A stretch of 64,000 nt of DNA from Cyclina sinensis (lineage: Eukaryota > Mollusca > Bivalvia > Venerida > Veneridae), in NCBI GenBank assembly GCA_012932295.1, contig JAAONU010000016.1, positions 43,493,241 through 43,557,240 on the forward strand. Direction: 5' to 3'. Within the stretch, counting starts at the first letter, position 1. Each line of letters starts with the position of its first letter. Of this stretch, positions 57,217 through 64,000 are shown piece after piece. A model generated the notes under the pieces. It saw nothing but the letters and a program-made list of their open reading frames with translations. It ran no database searches and was not told the DNA's origin. Both the position numbers and the translations under genes were made by a program.

Positions 57217-58546
57217 TACAGTGTTACTACTGAAAACCGGACCTTCTAAAAACCGGAAACTTCTGAACACTGAACGATTTTTTCAGTCCCGAACTTTCTC
57301 ATTCTACTTCCTATGTAATTCATACTTTGAAATTCGGTACTTCCGAATTCTGAAGTCCGGACGACTTTTCCGTAAAATTTTGTTTATATAAATGCCATTT
57401 TACTTCCAAATACCGGAAAAAAGTGCAAAAGACGGACACAAAATTGCAAACCCTGCGACAAAAGTTTCACGTCTGTATCTATTTTTTACCAATTGGTCGT
57501 TTATTTTCACACGCGTTAGAATAACAAGTTGTCAATGAATGTTTGAAATGCAGCGGAATATATCGATAATTAAATAGCGGTAAATAATTAAAGCGATGAT
57601 TAGAGGATTAATAACAGGCGTTTGCTACAAGCAACTTTAAGGTTCAAATTGTATTTTTTAGTTTAGTTTATTTAAGTCTCATCCATTACATGTACATATA
57701 ATACAAATATACATTCAATAAAACTTAAAATACATGTAAATGGTCATTCATATAAAGAATTATAAGAGACTATATGTATGTTGTTACAAACATGTTACAA
57801 GTATCATAAAATACAATCCACATTTAAAAGGTTAGATCAGATTAAACCTTACACAGATAGGTATTTTACATAGTCATATATGAGCAGTCCAGTAAGATCA
57901 AATAAAATACATATCTGAGTAGTTGTTTGACTGATAATATTACTTAACTATTAGATAAGAATTTTAATTTGTTACAATACTTTAAAACATCTAAGATTTT
58001 AATTCTTTACACTTTAAAATATCTTTAAAAAAACAGCTAGGATCTTAAATTCTTTTAAAAATAAGTGATATCACTAAAAAGGCCTTTTTTTTTAGAGACA
58101 ATTTTCATTAATAAAAAAGTCTTAAAATTGTAACTGGGGTGTCTTTAAAAAGCGTAATAAATTAGCCAACATCGACCAGTGTCTTGGTTATTGTAATTTG
58201 CCATTTTTTCAATCTTTTAAAATTTCACAGACGGTTGGTGAAAACAGCAAAATTGAGCAAATAAAAAGGTCTTTAAATTATGGCATTTTATGAAATTTCA
58301 ACATTTTTTCTAATAAAATATACATATGTAGAATGTTTTCATTAATTTTAATTTTGCATTATGTTTCCCATGTTACAAACGCTGTTACGCTAAACAATAC
58401 TGACAGCATTCACTATCATAAAGAACCACTGGTGTCTGGCACTTGTACTTGTCCAGATCATTCGGACTTCTGAATTCCGGAAACTTCCAAAATCCGGACT
58501 TTTTGGCCGGTCCCTTGGGTGTTCGGTTTTCGGAAGTTCCACTGTA
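57217..58546. mobile_element. 1.33-kb TA-flanked TIR element (Tc1/mariner-pogo-like, non-autonomous)
   Basis: The left end CAGTGTTACTACTGAAAACC and right end GGTTTTCGGAAGTTCCACTG are imperfect inverted repeats starting CAGTG, flanked by TA (57,217-57,218 and 58,545-58,546). Subterminal words of the type TTCTGAATTCCGGAAACTTC recur at both ends (57,230-57,370; 58,465-58,540). The interior holds a minus-strand LINE 3' end at about 57,660-57,720 (AAATAAACTAAACTAAA tail), related to E2. I see no transposase. Confidence 0.72.
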
Positions 58547-59898
58547 TTTTCTTCTAATAAACGTGTTTAAAATATTTTTAACATCGTTGCCTTGTGACAA
58601 CAAAAATGCAAAATACAGTGGTTTAATTTCAAATGTGTAAGTGAATATAATGCACACTAGAAATGTTAGTCTTATCATATAAAAATGTTATGCTGTTTCC
58701 TTTTTAGTTTTTTTCCTTTTTAGCTCTATTTACGATACTTTTATTTCTAAAATAGATGATCCTAGTTGAGTTCTCAACGATTATATTTTTATAGTGTATT
58801 CATTGTATATTGTGCTTCTTAAGATTTATAATTCTATATTTGTCTTAAAATCACTTGCTTTGTTTACACACTGACAATATTTATTAACATGGACAGCAAC
58901 AGTAAAGCAAGCGGACAACTATAAATATCGCAAGAAATATTGCATCAAGATGTGATCACATGTGAAATTCAATTATTTGGCATAACCTATTGGATGTTTT
59001 TTAAGCATCCAGCTACAATTCAAAATGTGGTATTCATGCACTATACATTCACTAGACTTTTGCCTTTCCCCTATAAATTGCGGGCACCTGAGAAAAGACA
59101 ACAATTCATGTAGCCTAATGGTTTAATGAACGTTTTTTGCTGTTATCTTTTGAAGAACTTTTTAAACTTGGTGTGATTATATACCAGTCGATCACACAAC
59201 AGAACATGAAACAGAGTGAAACTGTTGCGGGATTTACCTGAAATGGTATGATTTCTGTAGTTTGACGCTTGATTTCGGTTAAAAAGGTAGACGTATATAA
59301 AAGCAAATACGTATCTGTATGTATATACATTTATTGAGTTAACTATGTCAGTATGGCCATGCGCAGATGGCATGAAGTGTATAAGGTGATTTGAATTTAC
59401 ATATTTTGAAAGTCGGTTAACTTCTTAAATTATCTAGGTCAGCTATAGGCTGACATGTTAAAGGAAGAACATGGGTTAATAATTAGGTTGATTTTATGCA
59501 GATAAATTTATAATTATTCTATCAACATGTGACAGTAAAACCAAATTTAAGATAATAGTTGAAACGATGAAAGGAACTAGTTTTCCTCTGTTTTATTTCG
59601 CTGCCGTTAATTTACACCTTCTATGTGCTCTAGCAAAGGTGTTGTTTGAATAAATATTCTCGTAGTATATAGCTTATGAAAACTTACAGGACACCATTTT
59701 TCGAAAAAAAATAAGAACAATGCAGGTCAAGTTTTACGGAAAGAATTCTCAAATCTGGTTACGGGTTAGAAGCTTAGAGTGAACGGGTTTTCATTTTAAA
59801 GATATATCCAAAGGAGTTCACTATCAATCTGAATGTTTGCTGGAAGATGTAGGACTATATAAAACATCTTTTTGACTGGGTTGGTATGAAAAATAATC
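58547..59898. other. No gene recognised
   Basis: AT-rich; minus ORFs near 59,115-59,373 overlap each other in different frames and show no domain. Confidence 0.5.
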
Positions 59899-60480
59899 TG
59901 GCATTTAACCGAGTTACAATTGGACTTTCAGGTATTAATAAAATGTGGGCTAGATAGGTGTGAAAATGAATGTGAAACGATGTATAGTATGTATTGGACT
60001 GGTCAGGGGCGGATCAATGGTCAAGTGGTAATGAGCTGGGCTTGTTAACCAGGAGTCGCGAGTTCGATCCGCCGCTCCTTCATTAACATTACTTACTGTC
60101 TTTAGGATGAGATGTAAAATCGAAATCCATTTTATCTGTAGAGCGGACCATGGGAAAGAACAGTGGGGTCTCCGCATTGTCATTTTGGAAACCGGCTCCG
60201 GGATCGACGACAAATAAAATCAAATAGGGAGAGCAGAAATAAAAAAGAATGTGACACTATATATAGTGTTGTCAAGGGATTTCAGAAATGTTATTCGTAC
60301 ATTGTAGTGGTATCAGGAATCCATCTAAGGGTAGAATTACGACTACATTTGTCTTGGCGCAGAAAGATGCGCAGTGCGTAGATTTGAACGAAAACGAACG
60401 CAACTGGTTTAGAATCCCTGTCATCTCGATTGGTCACACAGCACCCTGATAATAGTTACTAAATTAGCAACGATCTGTTG
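59899..60480. repeat. Old tandem duplication, copy 1 (with SINE)
   Basis: Matches 61,229-61,795 in order: GTTACAATTGGACTTTCAGG, GAAAATGAATGTGAAACGAT, the SINE, ATATATAGTGTTGT, TAGTTACTAAATTAGCAACG and ATCTGTTGACAG. Offset 1,330 bp, roughly 85% identity by eye, so much older than the 7.1-kb duplication. Confidence 0.88.
60005..60230 (+). mobile_element. tRNA-SINE, second family (Asn-like head)
   Basis: Head GGGGCGGATCAATGGTCAAG with an A-box-like segment, loop TGTTAAC (anticodon position GTT) and B box GAGTTCGATCC. The core CTTTAGGATGAGATG and GGAAAGAACAGTGGGGTCTC is shared in diverged form with the 20,173 SINE, so two heads carry one core. Confidence 0.8.
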
Positions 60481-60487
60481 ACAGTGT

Positions 60488-60607
60488 GTGTGTCTGCGTG
60501 CGTGTGTGTGTGCGTGCGTGCGTACATGCGTGCGTGTGCGTGCGTGTGTGTGTGTTGCACTTGGTTGCACATTGATAATAGTTACTAAATTAGCAACGAT
60601 CTGTTGA

Positions 60608-60644
<37 letters not shown>

Positions 60645-60645
60645 C
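60488..60645. repeat. GT/GTGC microsatellite, itself duplicated
   Basis: Alternating GT/GCGT runs at 60,488-60,555 and a pure GT run at 60,612-60,641. TAGTTACTAAATTAGCAACG plus GATCTGTTGACAG precedes both runs, so a ~124-bp segment was duplicated together with the start of the repeat. Confidence 0.9.
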
Positions 60646-61205
60646 AGGTCAAAGTTCAAAGTCACAGCAGAGGTTTGAACTTTGAATATTTGCTATATAG
60701 CCTTAAGTGCAGCTGGAGTTCGTGTCCGGTCCAAAACTTTTGCATGCATGATGTGATTTCAAATAAATGGCTACACTTAACCACTATAAGTAGGCAATAT
60801 TTCTCGTGCTACACAGGTCAAAGTTAAAGGTCAAGGTCACGGTATGGCATTGAACTAAGTGTATTTATCGTATAGTCTAAAGTGCCGTTGGAGTTCTTGT
60901 CCAATTCATAACTTCTGCATGCATGATGGGATTTCTAAATAACTTGGTACACATGACCACTTAACCGTCATAGGTAGAGGATTCCATTTTAGCTTGTCTT
61001 TTAACGAAGAAAAGGTGGAGCTATTATGGTCACTAGGTCATCATCGTCGTTGGCGTCGGATAAAAAATTAATGTAGCTGATTATTCATAAATCATAAGAC
61101 TTCGAGTTTTGATATTCAATGTGTAGCATTGTCTAGTAGACCTCTGCCATGTTGGCTCAAATGATAACCCCAAGGTCAATATTTGCTCCGCCCTGTGGCT
61201 AAAGT
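60643..61205. repeat. Interspersed-repeat fragments (171-bp pair and a pearl-like unit)
   Basis: Two ~171-bp units begin AGGTCAAAGTTCAAAGTCAC (60,645) and AGGTCAAAGTTAAAGGTCAA (60,816) and share TGCATGCATGATG. At 61,100-61,200 AGCATTGTCTAGTAGACCTC...GGTCAATATTTGCTCCGCCC matches one unit of the 14.9-19.1 kb elements. Confidence 0.75.
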
Positions 61206-61228
61206 TACATTGAATATCCAAAATCTGA

Positions 61229-61795
61229 CATTTGACCAAGTTACAATTGATCTTGCAGGTATTAATAAAACTATAGGCTGGGCAGTTGTGAAAATGAATG
61301 TGAAACGATGTATAGTATGTATTGGACTGGTCAGGGGCGGATCAATGGTCAAGTGGTAATAAGCTGGGCTTGTTATCCAGGAGTCGCGAGTTCGATCCGC
61401 CGCTCCTCCAATGACATAACTTACTGCCTTTAGGATTAGATGTTAAACCGAGATCCTTTGTATCTGTGGAGCTGACCATGGGAAACAACAGGGGTGTCTC
61501 TGCAATGTCATATTTGCAACTGGTTCCGACGACAAATCAAATAGAAAGAGCAGATTTGAAAAAGAATCTGACACAATATATAGTGTTGTTTAGGGAGTTC
61601 ACAAATGTTAACATACACTGTAGTGTTATCAGGAAACCCTCTTAGGGCAAAATTGAGACTAAATTTGTCTTGGTGCTGAAAGATGTGCAGCGCGTCGATT
61701 TAAACGTAAACGAACGCAATTAGTTTAGAATCGTTGTCGTCTCGAAGGGTCACATCGCACTCTGATAATAGCTACTAGATAAGCAACGATCTGTT
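61229..61795. repeat. Old tandem duplication, copy 2 (with SINE)
   Basis: Counterpart of 59,899-60,480; ends at GATCTGTTGACGGTATGTCTG, where the GT run of copy 1 is not expanded. Confidence 0.88.
61326..61560 (+). mobile_element. tRNA-SINE, second family, duplicate copy
   Basis: Same head (loop TGTTATC, one change from copy 1), B box GAGTTCGATCC, and core AACAACAGGGGTGTCTCTGC. It was copied by the 1.33-kb duplication and did not insert separately. Confidence 0.8.
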
Positions 61796-63420
61796 GACGG
61801 TATGTCTGTGTGTCATTTGCACTTTGTTGGAAATGCAAACTGTTGCCAAATCAAGCATCTGTTTAAACTAATTTATGTGTCTGAATTCAGATGAAAGCTT
61901 CATTCAAGGTGTTCTACATATTTCAATATTTAACATAGTACAAACCCATTATTTTATTAAGAATACTGTACATGAAAAAATATTCAAAATAAGAGAACGG
62001 AGATTAATCACCAAATATTTGCATTGGCCATTTATAAACTATATATTTTTTCATTTATTTCTTGTGATTAATGCAGGTTAATTAATAAAGTTCATGCAAT
62101 ATCTTATCGTAAATCTGTCACGACGTTGAACAAAAGAAAGCAAATGAATGGTGTAATTGAAGAGGATCTATGTAGATAAGTAGTGCAGTTCCTGTAACTG
62201 GCAGCATTTGGTGAATCTAGTCATATGCTTATACAATAATACTTGGATAAAGGGTACTACTCTGGCCCATCTTATTTAGTTTCTTACATCTGTGGTACGT
62301 TTTATTCGTATGTGGCACGTATTTCGTGATAAAACAACATTTATATCAAATTTATTTCATAAAGCCAACTAAATAATATCAAGACTCATTTTCTTTTGTA
62401 GTTACTATTCAAAAGTTTACACATTTTCTGCCTTTGTTACTTTTTGTTTTGGTATTTACACTGGACATTGTAGTTGCGTCCATGCTCAGGTATGCCTAAG
62501 GTTTTATACTAAAGATGCAAGTTCGTTTAAAGTGAGTGTGAAAGTAGAATTTAAACAGACATTTGAAGTTTATTTTTTGGTTCTTGAAATGTTTACTTTG
62601 TCACGCCTTGTAGGTATAGACTATCAAAACGGAGTATGAAGACACATTTTTTACATCCGACATTATTTACTCAACGGTGTGAAAAAGAGACTGATTACAT
62701 GACGGGAAAATACATGTTGTAGTATGGTAAAAGAAACTGTAATTAGTTTATACAAACAGTGTTCCTGCTATAAATGCAGAAATCGATTCGTGAATATACC
62801 CATTCATTTCAAGCTTGAAGATTGTTACAGCTGAAAACACATTACTCTCCTGCGCATCGGTCGAATGTTTCACTTTCTTACCGTGAAGTAACGGTAGTGT
62901 ATTCGCTTAGCTGCTGAGGGAGCGTAAAACACATGTACATTCAAGTCACATTTGTCTTAATTTGAAATAAAAACATAACATACTCAAAGTCAAAAGGAAG
63001 AACAGGTAAATTATGAACTGTAACGAAATTGTGTGAAATGATAGCTTAGTCTCCATGTCGCTGATTCTTTCATTCAAACTAGCAGAATTTATTCCTAATT
63101 TTATTTTGACTATAGTACTATTCGGAAATCCATACGAATATTCTTTGACAATGTTTTACGAAAACTGACCAGTCTAAGGTTAAAGTAAAGAGTGAATCAT
63201 GGAAATCCGTGTATAACCGATGCTGAAAAAGGAAAAAAGACGGGGATAAGAGAGTGTTTAGAATAAAATATAGAAATAGTGGGAAGGTTGTAATGTATAT
63301 AGTCTAAGTCGAAGATAGCCTGAACTGTGAACTAAGTGATTCTGTCCCAATTTAAACTCCGCTGAGAGTGGCTTTCAACTTTCTAATTATTTTTAAAAAG
63401 CACACATGGGCGAAAATTTA
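61796..63420. other. No gene recognised
   Basis: AT-rich unique-looking sequence. The plus ORF at 61,875-62,081 shows no domain. Confidence 0.5.
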
Positions 63421-63540
63421 GATCTGATGGAATTTGTCGCTACAATATTGTACTGGTAAAACAATTATTCCATTATGGTTACTGAACAGACACACGCTGT
63501 CAGTGAAGGCATGCTGTCCATCTAAAGTCTTGACATGTTA
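63421..63540 (+). pseudogene. SDR remnant P3 (C-terminal end)
   Basis: GGAATTTGTCGCTACAATAT, TATTCCATTATGGTTACTGA, ACAGACACACGCTGTCAGTG and GGCATGCTGTCCATCTAAAG follow the last ~40 codons of the intact SDR (EIVDPILYLL...GGMLSN) with substitutions that destroy it. About 410 bp upstream of the SDR copy at the window end. Confidence 0.82.
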
Positions 63541-63950
63541 CTGTTTTTTAAACATTTTACAAGGATCAGATTGAAGTATTTATCCAAGAAATGTATTTTA
63601 CTCGTTTATACCTATAAAATTACTAAAAACGTTCATGCTTTCAATAATAAAAACTGTTTTTAGTTATTTATCGATAATCAGCAAGTAATGATTTCTTTTA
63701 GCCATTCAGTTCGTTCAGTAATATTACAAAACTTTCTTAATGTGTGTAAAACTAAGTTAAGTGGAATTTAAGGCGGTGCTGCTTGGTATTATATGTGTGC
63801 AACTAACTACTTTATCTGTTTACAAATGGCGATGTTATTTGCTCGTTTTCAATACTTTTAATGAGCATTCAGTTTGGACACCCTTCCCTATGTTGAACGA
63901 TGCAGAATTCTACAGATTGAGCATTTTTTAAAAAGGGAGAAAATTTGACA

Positions 63951-64000
63951 ATATCAAATAAGTTTGACGGAAAAAAGTTCCTGGTAACTGGAGCTGGTAA
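63951..64000 (+). pseudogene. SDR copy D, start only, ATG replaced by ATA
   Basis: ATA-TCA-AAT-AAG-TTT-GAC aligns with ATG-CCG-TTT-AAT-TTT-GAC of the intact gene, followed by GKKFLVTGAG. The 5' flank (CAACTAACTACTTTATCTG, TTTACAAATG, AAAAAGGGAGA) matches that of copy C. The usual start codon is lost and upstream ATGs at 63,828 and 63,834 run into stops. The copy is cut by the window edge, so whether the rest is intact is unknown. Confidence 0.75.

Overview
The window looks like AT-rich, repeat-dense invertebrate nuclear DNA, most likely from a bivalve mollusc (a clam is my best guess). That is an inference from three things: elements with internal ~166-bp tandem units and a terminal hairpin (the bivalve pearl / Helentron-associated style), tRNA-headed SINEs, and many old APE-type LINE fragments. 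I see no bacterial-style gene organisation. Only one gene has an intact, convincing reading frame: a 251-residue short-chain dehydrogenase/reductase (SDR) of the L-xylulose/dicarbonyl reductase (DCXR) type at 55,401-56,156 (+).

Layout. 1-3,053: a 64-bp satellite array with a local seven-monomer higher-order repeat. 3.05-9.3 kb: no gene seen, one AAAT-type microsatellite. 9.3-10.6 kb: a long diverged inverted duplication, a SINE and a tRNA-like remnant. 12.1-12.9 kb: a two-exon Cys/His-rich gene fragment beside a near-perfect 155-bp palindrome. 14.7-19.8 kb: a block homologous to 51.7-52.45 kb, into which two ~2-kb pearl/HINE-like elements were inserted after the blocks separated. 20.2 kb: SINE. 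21.2-21.6 kb: an unrecognised exon-like ORF. 23.9-38.5 kb: nested LINE fragments, all on the minus strand. 34,787-49,262: a recent 7.1-kb direct tandem duplication carrying a LINE, a TIR insertion inside that LINE, an SDR gene remnant, a hAT-like MITE and an SDR gene broken by a shared one-base frameshift. 51.7-56.8 kb: a third, older SDR unit with the intact gene. 57.2-58.5 kb: a TA-flanked TIR element. 59.9-61.8 kb: an old 1.33-kb tandem duplication carrying SINEs. 63.4-64.0 kb: a further SDR remnant and the start of a further SDR copy whose ATG is ATA.

How it fits together. The region is an SDR gene array. The repeating unit appears to be a decayed SDR remnant followed by a better-preserved SDR copy (38.9/40.3 kb, 46.0/47.6 kb, 52.3/55.4 kb, 63.4/63.95 kb), so an old tandem pair was probably amplified as one unit. 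Transposable elements then landed in different units. The paralogous units give several natural empty sites that fix element boundaries and target-site duplications. Every identity, age and family statement here was read by eye; none was computed.
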